DNA from: Akkermansiaceae bacterium
Lineage (GTDB): Bacteria > Verrucomicrobiota > Verrucomicrobiia > Verrucomicrobiales > Akkermansiaceae
Direction: 5' to 3'
DNA length: 64,000 nucleotides
Assembly: GCA_025354565.1 (NCBI GenBank)
Contig: JANXMQ010000022.1
Coordinates: forward strand, 20,836 to 84,835
The notes below the pieces were generated by a model. It did not search any database and was not told the origin of the DNA. It saw nothing but the letters and a program-made list of their open reading frames with translations. Shown piece by piece: positions 1 through 10,567 of this stretch (its first letter is position 1; each line of letters begins with the position of its first letter). The position numbers and the translations under genes were made by a program.

Positions 1-1
1 A

Positions 2-538
2 AAAGAGGCCGACCTCCGCGCTTTCGCTGCCGAAAACCGCGATCTCCGACTGTTTGATGAAATCCTAACAGAAGAGGAAATCGCAGCCCATAACGGCCCA
101 TCCCGCCGCGCGAATCTTCACGAACTCCACGAATCCCACGCGATCAACCGCATCTTCTCCCGCCTCACCGAGTGTGGAATCGACACCACCGTTTTCTTCA
201 ACGATGATACGCCGATTTTTGAAGTCATCGAAGGGGATGGCGAAAAGCAAAAGATCACCCCGGTCTTCGCTGTCCCAGAAATCCTCGCAAAAGTCCTCGA
301 AATCGCCAGCCGGGGCATACAAATCAAGCGCTTCAAGGGCCTTGGCGAAATGAACGCCAAGCAGCTCTTCGAAACCACCATGGACCCGGAAGTCCGCCAG
401 TTCCTCCGCGTCCGCCTCGACGATGACAACGCTGTCGAAGCTGACAAGATGTTCGACGTCCTCATGGGCGACATCGTCGAACCCCGCAAACGCTTCATCG
501 AAGACAACGCCCTGAACGTGCGCAATCTCGACGTGTGA
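2..538 (+). CDS. gyrB: DNA gyrase subunit B, C-terminal part (5' truncated by window edge)
   Basis: Open frame from the window edge; ...[36 protein letters not shown]...[32 protein letters not shown] is the typical GyrB C-terminus; gyrA follows directly. Confidence 0.95.
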   Translation, partial: KEADLRAFAAENRDLRLFDEILTEEEIAAHNGPSRRANLHELHESHAINRIFSRLTECGIDTTVFFNDDTPIFEVIEGDGEKQKITPVFAVPEILAKVLEIASRGIQIKRFKGLGEMNAKQLFETTMDPEVRQFLRVRLDDDNAVEADKMFDVLMGDIVEPRKRFIEDNALNVRNLDV

Positions 539-572
539 TTATTCCCAACGATTCCTGACCCTTTTTGATACA

Positions 573-3191
573 ATGTCTGAAGCTAACATTAAACCTATCA
601 ACGTCGCCGAGGAGCTCTCCAAGTCCTTCTTGGAATACTCGATGTCGGTGATTATTTCCCGCGCCTTGCCCGATGTCCGTGACGGTCTCAAGCCTTCCCA
701 ACGCCGCATTCTTTATGCTATGCGCCAGCTCGGTGTCGGCCCCGGAAAACCCCACGTCAAGTGCGCCAAGATCGTCGGTGAAACGATGGGTAATTTCCAC
801 CCGCACGGTGACATGGCCATCTACGGCACGCTCGTCAATATGGGGCAACCGTGGTCGATGCGGGAAATGCTCATTGATGGCCAGGGTAACTTCGGTTCCG
901 TGGAAGGCGACTCCGCAGCTTCCATGCGTTACACCGAGGCCCGCTTGCATCCGTTAGGTCTTGCGATGATGGATGACCTCGACAAGGACACCGTTGATCT
1001 CGTCCCGAACTATGACGGCTCTCAGACTGAGCCATCGGTCATGCCATCAGCGTTTCCTAACTTTTTGGTCAATGGCAGCACCGGCATCGCGGTCGGCATG
1101 GCCACCAATCTCGCGTCGCACAACCTCGGCGAAGTCGTCGATGCGATCTGCGCACAGATCGACCACCCCGAGATCACGCTGCCCCAACTGATGGAGCACA
1201 TGAAAGGCCCGGATTTCCCCGTCGCCTGCGAAATTCGTGGCATCCGTGGCATTGAGGAATATTTCCGCACCGGTCGCGGCTCCATGCGGATGCGCGGGAA
1301 AATGGAGATTGAGGAACATGCCAACGGTCGCACTTATATCATCATCCGTGGTGTTCCCTACGGCGTGAACCGTGCAACGCTCCAAGAACGCATCGCTGAG
1401 TTGGTGAACGAAAAAACCCTCACGGGCATTTCCGGAATGCGGGATCTATCCGCCGAAGACACCTGCATCGAGATCGAGCTGAAACGTGATGCCCGCCCGC
1501 AGGTGGTCATGGCCCAGCTCTTCAAACTCACTTCCATGGAGACATCCTTCTCCGTGAACATGCTGGCGATTCATAAAAATCGCCCAAAGCAGCTCTCACT
1601 CAAGGAGTCCATCGACGCCTACATCGAGCATCGTCGTGAGGTCGTCACCCGGCGGACCCGTTATTTGTTAGGAAAAGCGGAGGAACGCGCAGAGTTGTTA
1701 GAAGCCTTCTTGCTCGCGCTCGGCCATCTCGATGATTTCATAAAAATCATTCGTTCTTCCAAGAACCGCGAGGAAGCCCGGGAACGTCTCACCGCTCATA
1801 GTTTTCCGGTCGCCACCGCTGAATCGCTGGGCATCCTCATTCGCTCGCAAGCCTCCATTTCCGGTGGGACTTACTATTTCAGCGAGCGTCAGGTCAACGC
1901 CATCCTAGAACTTCGTCTCTATCAGCTAACCGGCATGGAGCAAGACAAGGTAAAGGCCGAATACGATGGCGTGCTGACCGACATCAAGGACTTCCTCGAC
2001 ATTCTCGCCCGCGAGGAGCGCGTGCTCATCATCATCAAGGACGAGCTCCGCCTAATCAAAGACAAGTTCGCCACGCCACGTCGCTGCACCATAGTCGCAG
2101 AAGCCGGTGAAGTCGCGATGGAAGACCTCATCGCCAACGACGCGATGATCGTCACGCTCTCGCATCGGGGTTATATCAAGCGCACGCCATCAAGCGAATA
2201 CCGCGTCCAAGGCCGTGGCGGGAAAGGGCTCAAAGGCATGGAAACTCGCGCCACCAAGAAAGACGAGGCCGATGATTTCGTCGAGCATCTCTTCAGCGTC
2301 CAGGCTCACGACTATCTGTTATTTTTCACCAACACCGGTCGCATGTATGTAGAGCGGGTGTATGAACTCCCCGAAGGCTCTCGCACCGCGATGGGCCGCA
2401 GCATTCAAAACGTGCTCAACCTAAAGCCTGAGGAAAAAATCGCCGCGCTCCTCCGCCTCGAACGCACGGTGGATGAAAATGGCAACGACATCACCTTCCG
2501 CGAGGAAGCTGGTTTCGTCTTCTTCGCCACCCGCAGCGGCAAAGTGAAAAAAACCGCCGTAAATGAATTCAGAAATTATCGCAAAGACGGCATCATTGCA
2601 ATCAACCTCGAGGAGAATAATGAGCTGATTGGTGTCCGTCTAACATCTGGCAGCGATGAAATCATCCTGGTCACTCACGAAGGCATGAGCCTCCGTTTCC
2701 ATGAAGATGACACCCGTCCGTTAGGCCGTGGCACCGCCGGGGTCATGGGCATCCGTCCGAGTGAGACGGATTTCGTCATCGGCCTGGCCCTCGTCACCGA
2801 AGGATCGACTTTGTTAGTCGCCTCCGAAAATGGCATCGGCAAGCGGACCACCTTCGAGGACTACCGCAAGCAGTCGCGAGGTGGCAAAGGCATCATCACC
2901 ATGAAAGTCACCGACAAGACCGGACCGGTCGTCGGTGCCGTGACTGTCACTGAAGATGACGAACTCATGCTCATGACCTCCAGTGGCCAAAGCATCCGCA
3001 TCCGCGTCGCGGAAGTCCGGGCAGCGGGACGGAATACCATGGGCGTGAAACTTCTCACTCTCAAGAGCGGGGAAAAACTCCAGGACATTTCCATCGTCAT
3101 CCCGGATGGCGAGGATGCACAAAGCGATGAAACATCCAGCGACGGCGAAGACGGCGAAATAGAATCCGGTTCAGAAGATGCCACCGAATAA
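573..3191 (+). CDS. gyrA: DNA gyrase subunit A
   Basis: SFLEYSMSVIISRALPDVRDGLKPSQRRILYAM, QGNFGSVEGDSAASMRYTEARL (catalytic Tyr), C-terminal beta-pinwheel repeats. Confidence 0.98.
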   Translation: MSEANIKPINVAEELSKSFLEYSMSVIISRALPDVRDGLKPSQRRILYAMRQLGVGPGKPHVKCAKIVGETMGNFHPHGDMAIYGTLVNMGQPWSMREMLIDGQGNFGSVEGDSAASMRYTEARLHPLGLAMMDDLDKDTVDLVPNYDGSQTEPSVMPSAFPNFLVNGSTGIAVGMATNLASHNLGEVVDAICAQIDHPEITLPQLMEHMKGPDFPVACEIRGIRGIEEYFRTGRGSMRMRGKMEIEEHANGRTYIIIRGVPYGVNRATLQERIAELVNEKTLTGISGMRDLSAEDTCIEIELKRDARPQVVMAQLFKLTSMETSFSVNMLAIHKNRPKQLSLKESIDAYIEHRREVVTRRTRYLLGKAEERAELLEAFLLALGHLDDFIKIIRSSKNREEARERLTAHSFPVATAESLGILIRSQASISGGTYYFSERQVNAILELRLYQLTGMEQDKVKAEYDGVLTDIKDFLDILAREERVLIIIKDELRLIKDKFATPRRCTIVAEAGEVAMEDLIANDAMIVTLSHRGYIKRTPSSEYRVQGRGGKGLKGMETRATKKDEADDFVEHLFSVQAHDYLLFFTNTGRMYVERVYELPEGSRTAMGRSIQNVLNLKPEEKIAALLRLERTVDENGNDITFREEAGFVFFATRSGKVKKTAVNEFRNYRKDGIIAINLEENNELIGVRLTSGSDEIILVTHEGMSLRFHEDDTRPLGRGTAGVMGIRPSETDFVIGLALVTEGSTLLVASENGIGKRTTFEDYRKQSRGGKGIITMKVTDKTGPVVGAVTVTEDDELMLMTSSGQSIRIRVAEVRAAGRNTMGVKLLTLKSGEKLQDISIVIPDGEDAQSDETSSDGEDGEIESGSEDATE

Positions 3192-3353
3192 TACCGAAGA
3201 TGTTTCAGGCGTGCGGTATTGAGCGAACCAGCCTCCATCGCAGACTTTTAGTTGATACCGGTGAAATACGGTGGCAGATTCAGTTTGAGAAAGATCGAAT
3301 GATTCTAATATCATTCACGTCTTTATGACGAAACCTTAATCAAGGAGAAACAA

Positions 3354-5255
3354 ATGAATCTTAAAAAACATACTATTTTAGGAGGGTTCGCGCTATTTGC
3401 ACTAGTGGGAACCATCCCTGTCACCTGCCTCACCGCAGCCGAGGAGCCTAACGATCAGGGGGCGGAAGTCCAAACGCGAGGGCCGGTGCATGAAGCGTTT
3501 GCAGGGACGGTTTCTTTTGATCCCCAGGTCGGGATGATCGTGGACAAGGCCCCGCCTGCCTTGATCGAGGAAGTCCCGCCGGAGCAACGGCTGGAGGGGG
3601 AAAACGTCACTTGGATTCCGGGCTATTGGGCTTGGGATGAGGAACAGAACGACTTCTTGTGGATCAGCGGGATTTGGCGGAATTTGCCGCCGGGACGCCA
3701 ATGGGTGCCCGGCTATTGGGCGGATGCGAACGGCCGCTATCAATGGACCTCGGGTTACTGGGAGGATGCGGCGGCCAAGGAAGTTGCCTATTTGCCCGAG
3801 CCGCCGCATAGTGTCGAGACCGGACCTAACATTGAGGCATCGTCCAATGATCAAAATTGGATTCCAGGCAACTGGATCTGGCGTAACGAGCGTTATGCAT
3901 GGCGTGCAGGATACTGGACACCGGCGCGGGAAAACTGGTGTTGGGTTCCCGCGTATTATCGTTGGACTCATCGTGGATATATTTACGTAGATGGATTTTG
4001 GGATTACCCGGTGGCACGTCGTGGCGTGGTGTTTGCACCAGTGCGTTTCCAACCGGGCTATATTGCACGTCCGGGGTTTTTCTATTCACCCATAACGGTC
4101 ATTAGCCTGAACGTGTTTGCCAATCACCTGTTTCTGAGGCCGAATTACGGTCATTATTATTTCGGCGACTATTATGAACCGAGATACCGCAATCAGGGCT
4201 TCTTTGCTTCGTATTCCTATAACTCCGGCCACCGCGGTTATGATCCGATCTTTGCGCATTACCGTTGGGAGAACCGGAACGACCGGAATTGGGAAAACGG
4301 CCGCCGGGAGTATTTCGAGTATCGCCGGGATCATGTGGACGCCCGTCCACCTCGCACTTGGGCTGCCTTGAACGCCCGTCCACAGGGTGAACGGGAGCAC
4401 GGGGACTTCGCGGTGGCCCAGCGGTTTGATCGGGTCGTGGGCAACCACGCGGAGGGCGGCCAACGCTTCCAACCGGTGAATCAACAGGAACGCGAACGCT
4501 ATGTTTCTCAAAGTCATGAGATCCGTAAATTCGGTGATGACCGGGTGAAAATGGAAGCCCATGGGGCCAAGCCGGAAGGCAAAAACCAAGCGGTATCACG
4601 CGAAAAAATCAAGCGCTCCCCAGTCATGGCGAGCCATACCGCTCACGCTGACAAAGGTGGCGGGCCACCTGATAGATTGCAGCCGCGTGCTGCGGAGAAT
4701 GACCAAAATACCGATAAAGTTGGAAAAACCGATAAGGATAAGCATCCTAAGAACGACCCCACGCCGACTCCCGAACCCCGGGTGAAGCCTAGTCAGAAAC
4801 GTGACAAGCAGACCACCCCCGATCACGTCGCCGAGCCTGAGAAAAAGAAACATCAGACCGAACCAACACCGAAAGAGGCAGTTGTTCCCGAACATAAGGT
4901 CAAACCCAAGCACGATGCCGAAGCGAATCCAGTCCCTAGCGTGAAGCCCGAGGCAAAGTCCGATCCCGTCCCAGCCCACAAGGCCGAGCGGCATGTCGAG
5001 AAAAAAGCGGTGACCCCAGACCCTGTCCCGCAACGTCCCAAGCAACCCGCAAACGGAGAAGTCCAACAAGCGCACCCGAAAAAGAATCCGAACCAAGCGG
5101 TGACGCCAGCCCCCGTCCCGCAGCGTCCTAAGCAACCCGCAAACGGAGAGCAACAAGTTCGCCCGAAAAAGAACCCGAACCAAGCGGTGGTGCCGGAAGA
5201 AGGGCTGACCGATGAGCAGAAAAAGCGCCGTGCGAAAAAGCAGGCCGCAGAATAA
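3354..5255 (+). CDS. YXWGXW/WxPGYW-repeat secreted protein with Lys/Pro-rich C-terminal tail
   Basis: N-terminal signal-like segment; repeated W-I/V-P-G-Y/N-W motifs (WIPGYWAW, WVPGYWAD, WTSGYWED, WIPGNWIW, WRAGYWTP); low-complexity charged tail. Confidence 0.75.
   Translation: MNLKKHTILGGFALFALVGTIPVTCLTAAEEPNDQGAEVQTRGPVHEAFAGTVSFDPQVGMIVDKAPPALIEEVPPEQRLEGENVTWIPGYWAWDEEQNDFLWISGIWRNLPPGRQWVPGYWADANGRYQWTSGYWEDAAAKEVAYLPEPPHSVETGPNIEASSNDQNWIPGNWIWRNERYAWRAGYWTPARENWCWVPAYYRWTHRGYIYVDGFWDYPVARRGVVFAPVRFQPGYIARPGFFYSPITVISLNVFANHLFLRPNYGHYYFGDYYEPRYRNQGFFASYSYNSGHRGYDPIFAHYRWENRNDRNWENGRREYFEYRRDHVDARPPRTWAALNARPQGEREHGDFAVAQRFDRVVGNHAEGGQRFQPVNQQERERYVSQSHEIRKFGDDRVKMEAHGAKPEGKNQAVSREKIKRSPVMASHTAHADKGGGPPDRLQPRAAENDQNTDKVGKTDKDKHPKNDPTPTPEPRVKPSQKRDKQTTPDHVAEPEKKKHQTEPTPKEAVVPEHKVKPKHDAEANPVPSVKPEAKSDPVPAHKAERHVEKKAVTPDPVPQRPKQPANGEVQQAHPKKNPNQAVTPAPVPQRPKQPANGEQQVRPKKNPNQAVVPEEGLTDEQKKRRAKKQAAE
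5007..5183 (+). repeat. Two tandem ~90/87-bp coding repeats (AVTPxPVPQRPKQPANGE..PKKNPNQ)
   Basis: 5007-5096 and 5097-5183 encode near-identical 30/29-aa units. Confidence 0.85.
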
Positions 5256-5268
5256 AGACTGGCGAAAT

Positions 5269-5320
5269 CGGTGCTTGTTTGGGTGGACTTTTCCAACCGG
5301 ACAAGCGCCGTTTCATTTTT
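5269..5320 (+). terminator. Possible intrinsic terminator after the YXWGXW gene
   Basis: cggtgcttgt ... acaagcgccg imperfect stem followed by tttcattttt. Confidence 0.4.
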
Positions 5321-5353
5321 ATCTAATGTGGGATTTCACCGTCCCAATTTTCC

Positions 5354-8158
5354 TCACTTCAAGCGGATATAGCGCTTTGATTTGGGGGTGACGGGGGTGT
5401 TGTCACGGACCTTATAAAGCGTTCCATCGTCGATCATCACAGTGGTGTGTTGATTGCCACTGTACCAATCGAGAAGGTTCGAAGAGACCACAACATTACC
5501 CAAGCCCAGACTGTGCTTGGTACCCGTAAGCGCAAGGTATTTGCGCCCGGCAATCACTTCGATGGAAGTCAGGAGTTGTGGTAACAAGACCGTTTTATTC
5601 GGAGCGCTGGCAGAGTTAATTCCCTGATTTGCAGCGTAGAGATTCGTGAGGTTTGCCTTGGCGATATTTTGGATTGTGAGGACTTGTGGCGTGCCGGATG
5701 AGCTAATTCCGATATCAGGGAAGGCGGTGTTCATAAGCCCGGTAATGACATCCACTCCCGCTTGATTTTGGCTCGCTAATACTGGGGAAGTTGGCGGGAG
5801 GATAACACCATCGAGCCAAGCGCGGTCACTACTATCTGCGTAGCTATCATCCTTTTCATAGGTCCATTTGAACATGTGATACCCCGCAGTGACGGGAAAG
5901 GATGCATAAGTCCAATCCACTAGTCCTGATAGACCATCATATTTGTTGTTCGGCACGATGACTTGCGGCACGCCGTCGATGTAGAATCGGGCGAAATCGA
6001 AGCCCTCCTCGGAAGATACCTTGAGGCGGAAACCCACCCTGCCGGCTTGGAATTTCGCCCGGTATGCGATCGCCGCAGTTTTGCCATCCCCGATTGGAGT
6101 GGACATCAGGCAACGCGGTCCTTCGTAGGCGATGCTGCTAGTCACCTTCCAGCTACTCGCAGCGCCTGCAGGTTGGAACCAACCCGGTGGGAGCACGCCA
6201 CCTGCTGGGAATGTCGCGCTGATTGAGAACGGGCCATCACTGGCGTCCGAGACAGGGACGGGATTGGTGAGACTGCTGATGAGGATGCTATAGTCGTTGC
6301 CGATGGGTAGTGCGCGACTCACGAGCCAGGCGAAATGCCCGGTATCTGGCGCGTCCGCAGCCAAGACGGATCGTAAATGTCCGCCCATATAAAGAGCAAT
6401 TTTCACATTGCCTTTAATGGTTGATTGCCATGTGATATCGTATGTAGAATTAGGAAATGCCACGTCACCGCCATTCGGGCTTGTCACGATAAGCGTATCA
6501 GGGGGGTAGAGACCGAATTGGACGTTGGTTTTCGCGCCGAGCGCGGTGAGCACTTGGATATTGATCGAAGAGGCCGCGCCATTCCACCATTTCGCGTTGG
6601 GGGTGGTGGTATCCGTAAATAAAGCGGTCTGGAGGTCGAACAAGTCTGTTGAGTCGCCACGGTTGTTACCTTTTTCGAGATCTCTTCTCCCGTCCGCCTG
6701 CATCAAGGCGACTTCATAGTGGGAGCCTGTATTGGTGTTACCATCGATCGTTTCATCAATGTGCCAGATGGCGATGCCCTTATCGTCGGAGTATTGTGCC
6801 CATTTATCGCCAGTGCCCCGGTTTTCCGCGATGTAGAACTCCGTGCTCGTGCCGGGCTTACGAATCCGATAAGCGACGTTGCCAGTAGTGGGTAAGGTTG
6901 CCGTGATGTAGCTGGAAGAATTGATATCGGTGACATTACCCCAGCCGACGATGTCCTTGAAATAGGCATTGATAGGCGACGGGGTCTTGCCGCCGTTGAG
7001 ATAGTTACCGGAGCCCATGAGGCAGTGTTCGCCGACGCCTTCGCCAGTGAGCGCGTAAATATCCGGATAACCTAGCAGTAAGTGGCCGTTCTCATGGCAG
7101 AAGGTGCCGATGACGGGAGCCGCGTCGGCGATGTTAGTGATTTGGAACTTGTAGATATTGATCGGATTTGCCGTGGTTCCTACATTGATATCTTGGGCTA
7201 GGTTCCATTGTTGCGGCCAGAGGCCTTGGGCATAGACTCCGGAATCCTGGCCGGCAAACATGACATTGGTCGCGATGGCGCGGTTTTGTCCATCCAGGGT
7301 AAGGCTGGAAAAGTCGAAGCCTTGTGACTTGAGCAGGTTGACGGCATCCGTGATGAGCACGCGGCTGGCATCGCCCCGCAGACTTGCGTTCGTGGGATAA
7401 TCCGAAAAGTTATAATAATTCCGGGGGTGGGGGAGAGTGATAATTTCCGTGACAGTCTGCGTGTAGGTGACCTTGCCAAGCGACTGATCATAATAGTAAT
7501 CCCGGATCGAGCCGGTATTGCCGTTCTCCGTGTAGCCGATACCGTTGCAATAGCGGACGATCTTGTTGCGGTCTGTCGGAAAGTTGACGGGATCGTTGGC
7601 ACCGGTTTTGGGGTCGTTCGGGAATTGGGCGAGAATGGTGAGTCCCACTTTGTTGCCAAGCACCGGCGCGGCTAGGGCACTGGCTTGTGCGGCCTCGGCG
7701 GCGCTGAGCTTCGCGCCGTTTGCTGCGGCCCGGAGTTTTTCGACCGCTTGAACCCGGGCGTGCCACCGTTGATCGCGATCTCCGTCGTAGATGGCGCGGT
7801 TCGCATGGCTGATCTCGCCGATTTTCGTGGCGGGAAGTTCGAGATGTTTCGTCAAGCCGGCCGGGGCCTTGAGTCCGACTATGGCTCCCGTGGGCAGCCA
7901 TCCACTGCCATCCGGGGCGATTTCGGCATAGTGATAAGCGTTGTCCTTTGGGTTATAAACCACGGTGTAGCCATCCGTCGTTTCCGTGCGGGCGTAGTAT
8001 TCATCGCCGAAAACACGCAATGCCAACTCTGCGCCGCCTGGTTGAGTCCAACTCGTCTCTCTTCCGTCCGGGCCATAAGGTGCGGCGGTTGCGTAGCCGA
8101 GGCAACCTGCCAATAGAACGAGGAAACGATATGGCTTGAGGATTGTGGATTTGATCAT
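5354..8158 (-). CDS. M6-family secreted metalloprotease
   Basis: Signal peptide (MIKSTILKPYRFLVLLAGCLGYATA), zinc motif HENGHLLLGYPD, ELCLMGSGNY-like region (EHCLMGSGNY); start chosen at internal Met of ORF 5354..8200. Confidence 0.85.
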   Translation of the reverse strand: MIKSTILKPYRFLVLLAGCLGYATAAPYGPDGRETSWTQPGGAELALRVFGDEYYARTETTDGYTVVYNPKDNAYHYAEIAPDGSGWLPTGAIVGLKAPAGLTKHLELPATKIGEISHANRAIYDGDRDQRWHARVQAVEKLRAAANGAKLSAAEAAQASALAAPVLGNKVGLTILAQFPNDPKTGANDPVNFPTDRNKIVRYCNGIGYTENGNTGSIRDYYYDQSLGKVTYTQTVTEIITLPHPRNYYNFSDYPTNASLRGDASRVLITDAVNLLKSQGFDFSSLTLDGQNRAIATNVMFAGQDSGVYAQGLWPQQWNLAQDINVGTTANPINIYKFQITNIADAAPVIGTFCHENGHLLLGYPDIYALTGEGVGEHCLMGSGNYLNGGKTPSPINAYFKDIVGWGNVTDINSSSYITATLPTTGNVAYRIRKPGTSTEFYIAENRGTGDKWAQYSDDKGIAIWHIDETIDGNTNTGSHYEVALMQADGRRDLEKGNNRGDSTDLFDLQTALFTDTTTPNAKWWNGAASSINIQVLTALGAKTNVQFGLYPPDTLIVTSPNGGDVAFPNSTYDITWQSTIKGNVKIALYMGGHLRSVLAADAPDTGHFAWLVSRALPIGNDYSILISSLTNPVPVSDASDGPFSISATFPAGGVLPPGWFQPAGAASSWKVTSSIAYEGPRCLMSTPIGDGKTAAIAYRAKFQAGRVGFRLKVSSEEGFDFARFYIDGVPQVIVPNNKYDGLSGLVDWTYASFPVTAGYHMFKWTYEKDDSYADSSDRAWLDGVILPPTSPVLASQNQAGVDVITGLMNTAFPDIGISSSGTPQVLTIQNIAKANLTNLYAANQGINSASAPNKTVLLPQLLTSIEVIAGRKYLALTGTKHSLGLGNVVVSSNLLDWYSGNQHTTVMIDDGTLYKVRDNTPVTPKSKRYIRLK

Positions 8159-8276
8159 AGCAATCTTGTAAGCATGAAATAAGCGGGTTAGGTCGGTCAA
8201 GTCCTACTCGCGGACGGAGCAGCATTTTATCAAAAACTCAATTTGCCTGATTACCATTCCTCAACATCTTGCCGGT

Positions 8277-9287
8277 ATGACCGATACATTCCACGGCTGG
8301 GCGGCGACATCGCCAAAACAAGCGCTTGTTCCATTTGACTTCGATCCCGGTGAAATGCACCCGGAACAAGTTCAGGTGAAAGTTGAATCCTGCGGCATCT
8401 GCCACTCGGATCTCTCGATGTTGGATAATGACTGGGGGAATGCGCGCTATCCGTTAGTCGCTGGCCATGAGGTGATTGGCATCGTGGAAAAAGCGGGCGA
8501 TCAGGTAAAGGGGCTGGTCGTGGGTGACCGGGTGGGACTGGGGTGGTTCGCGGGCAGTTGCCTGGCCTGCCAACCTTGTCTATCAGGTAGGCACCAGCTC
8601 TGCTCCAACGCCGAGCAGATGATCGTCGGACGCCACGGCGGATTCGCCGACCGCGTGCGGGCAGATTGGGAGTGGGCGATCAAGCTGCCAACCGCCCTCG
8701 ACCCGGCCAGTGCGGGGCCGCTGTTTTGTGGTGGGATCACGGTGTTTGCGCCGATCAACGACTTTGGCGTGAAGCCGACGGACCGGGTGGGCGTGGTTGG
8801 CATTGGTGGGCTGGGGCATTTGGCGCTCCAGTTTTTGAACAAATGGGGTTGCGAGGTGACGGCCTTCACCTCCAGCGAAGCTAAGGCGGATGAGGCGCGC
8901 AAACTCGGTGCCCATCACGTCGTCGGCACGCGGGATAAGGCGGCTCTGGCGAAACTGGCTGGCACGTTTGATTTCATCCTCGTGACGGCCAACGTCACGC
9001 TGGACTGGAGTTCCTACATCGCCGCCCTCGCGCCGGACGGGCGGTTGCACTTTGTCGGGGCGGTCTTGGAACCCGTTCCGGTCGCGGCATTTTCCCTGAT
9101 CGGCGGGCGGAAATCCGTCTCAGGCTCGCCCCTCGGCTCACCGGCCACTGTTGCAAAAATGCTGGATTTCTGCGCCCGGCATCAGATCGCCCCGGTCACT
9201 GAGACCTTTGCGATGAATGACGTGAACGCCGCCCTCGACCACCTGCGGGCGGGCAAGGCAAACTACCGGATCGTGCTGAAGAATTGA
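8277..9287 (+). CDS. Zinc-dependent NAD(P)-dependent alcohol dehydrogenase (cinnamyl-ADH/YahK-like)
   Basis: CGICHSDLSMLDNDWG, GHEVIGIVEKAG, C-x2-C-x2-C zinc site region, GVVGIGGLGHLALQ Rossmann motif. Confidence 0.9.
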   Translation: MTDTFHGWAATSPKQALVPFDFDPGEMHPEQVQVKVESCGICHSDLSMLDNDWGNARYPLVAGHEVIGIVEKAGDQVKGLVVGDRVGLGWFAGSCLACQPCLSGRHQLCSNAEQMIVGRHGGFADRVRADWEWAIKLPTALDPASAGPLFCGGITVFAPINDFGVKPTDRVGVVGIGGLGHLALQFLNKWGCEVTAFTSSEAKADEARKLGAHHVVGTRDKAALAKLAGTFDFILVTANVTLDWSSYIAALAPDGRLHFVGAVLEPVPVAAFSLIGGRKSVSGSPLGSPATVAKMLDFCARHQIAPVTETFAMNDVNAALDHLRAGKANYRIVLKN

Positions 9288-9317
9288 CGAAAATATACTC
9301 TGCAATTTGCCAGGCTC

Positions 9318-10445
9318 TCAAGCCCGGTGCGTCCACTCTGGCAGGTGGACGATCTCGCCACCCTTGAGCGCAGATTCATGGGCGAGGATGCCGGTGCAGG
9401 TGATGTTCGCGCTCTCGACGGCGTTCGGATAGGCGTCGATGCCGGTTTTCAGCATTTGTATGAATTGATGGGTGAGATGCGGATGTGAGCCGCCGTGACC
9501 ACCGCCTTGGGTGAAGGAAAGGTGATCTTCTTTGCCATCGCCACCATAGACGCCGCCGGTGGTGAAATGCTGGATTTCCTGCGGCAGGTAATGGGCGAAG
9601 TCCGGGCACTTCACCTCGGCGGGAATTTCCGGTTCTGGCAGTTTCGCAGTATGGATGACTAACGGATCATGCTCGATGAGCGGCCACTCGACGGATTTTT
9701 TGGTGCCATAGACCTCGAATGATTCACGATACTGGCGGGCGACATCGAACAACGAGCGATGGAGCTGGGCGGATAGATCGCTGTCCTTGAATTTAATGTG
9801 GCAGCTCTCGATGGCGAAGGTGGAGCCATAGCATTCGTGCATTTCCTCAGCGATGGTGCCTGAGCCGAAACAAGAAACATATTCTGCCTCGCCGCGCGTC
9901 AGGCCGAGGATCGGACCGACGCAGTGGGTGGCGTAGAACATCGGTGGCAGCCCGGGCCAGTAGCCCGGCCAGCCTTCCATATCCTGCTGATGGGAAGCCT
10001 TGAGGAACTGGACTTTTCCGAGTTCCCCCTTGTCGTACATTTCCTTCATGAAAAGGAATTCGCGGGCATAGACGACGGTTTCCATCATCATGTATTTCAG
10101 GCCGGTCTTCTTCACGAGTTCGACGATCTGGCGGCACTCCTCGACGGTGGTCGCCATTGGCACGGTGCAGGCCACATGTTTTCCTGCCTTCAGCGCTTGA
10201 ATTGCCTGGCGGCCGTGGTCGGGGATGGGCGAGTTGATGTGGACGGCGTGCACGTCCGGGTCGGCCAGCAGATCTTCGTAGGAGGTGTAGCGTTTTTGGA
10301 TGCCGTATTTGTCGCCGATTTCATCAAGCTTCGACTGGGTACGCTGGCAGATCGCCGCCATATTCGCGTCTGGATGGCACTGATAGATCGGGATGAACTC
10401 GGCTCCGAATCCGAGGCCGACGATGGCGATGTTGATTTGTGACAT
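9318..10445 (-). CDS. Gfo/Idh/MocA family oxidoreductase
   Basis: N-terminal INIAIVGLGFGAEFIPIY dinucleotide-binding motif; HVACTVPMATTVEECRQIVELVKKTGLKYMM. Confidence 0.9.
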   Translation of the reverse strand: MSQINIAIVGLGFGAEFIPIYQCHPDANMAAICQRTQSKLDEIGDKYGIQKRYTSYEDLLADPDVHAVHINSPIPDHGRQAIQALKAGKHVACTVPMATTVEECRQIVELVKKTGLKYMMMETVVYAREFLFMKEMYDKGELGKVQFLKASHQQDMEGWPGYWPGLPPMFYATHCVGPILGLTRGEAEYVSCFGSGTIAEEMHECYGSTFAIESCHIKFKDSDLSAQLHRSLFDVARQYRESFEVYGTKKSVEWPLIEHDPLVIHTAKLPEPEIPAEVKCPDFAHYLPQEIQHFTTGGVYGGDGKEDHLSFTQGGGHGGSHPHLTHQFIQMLKTGIDAYPNAVESANITCTGILAHESALKGGEIVHLPEWTHRA

Positions 10446-10567
10446 AATGAGTTAGAGCTTGGTTTTTTGAGTGAAAATCGGGTGATGGCGCGATGAGGAG
10501 ACTAGCGGATTTGGTTGCCCCGGCTTGTAGATTCGCGGCGGGTTTGTGTAGGATCCCGACGACGGGA

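Noticed and set aside
3189-3219. aataccg...cggtatt inverted repeat after gyrA as a terminator
   Set aside because: 7-bp stem with a ~17-nt loop and no T tract
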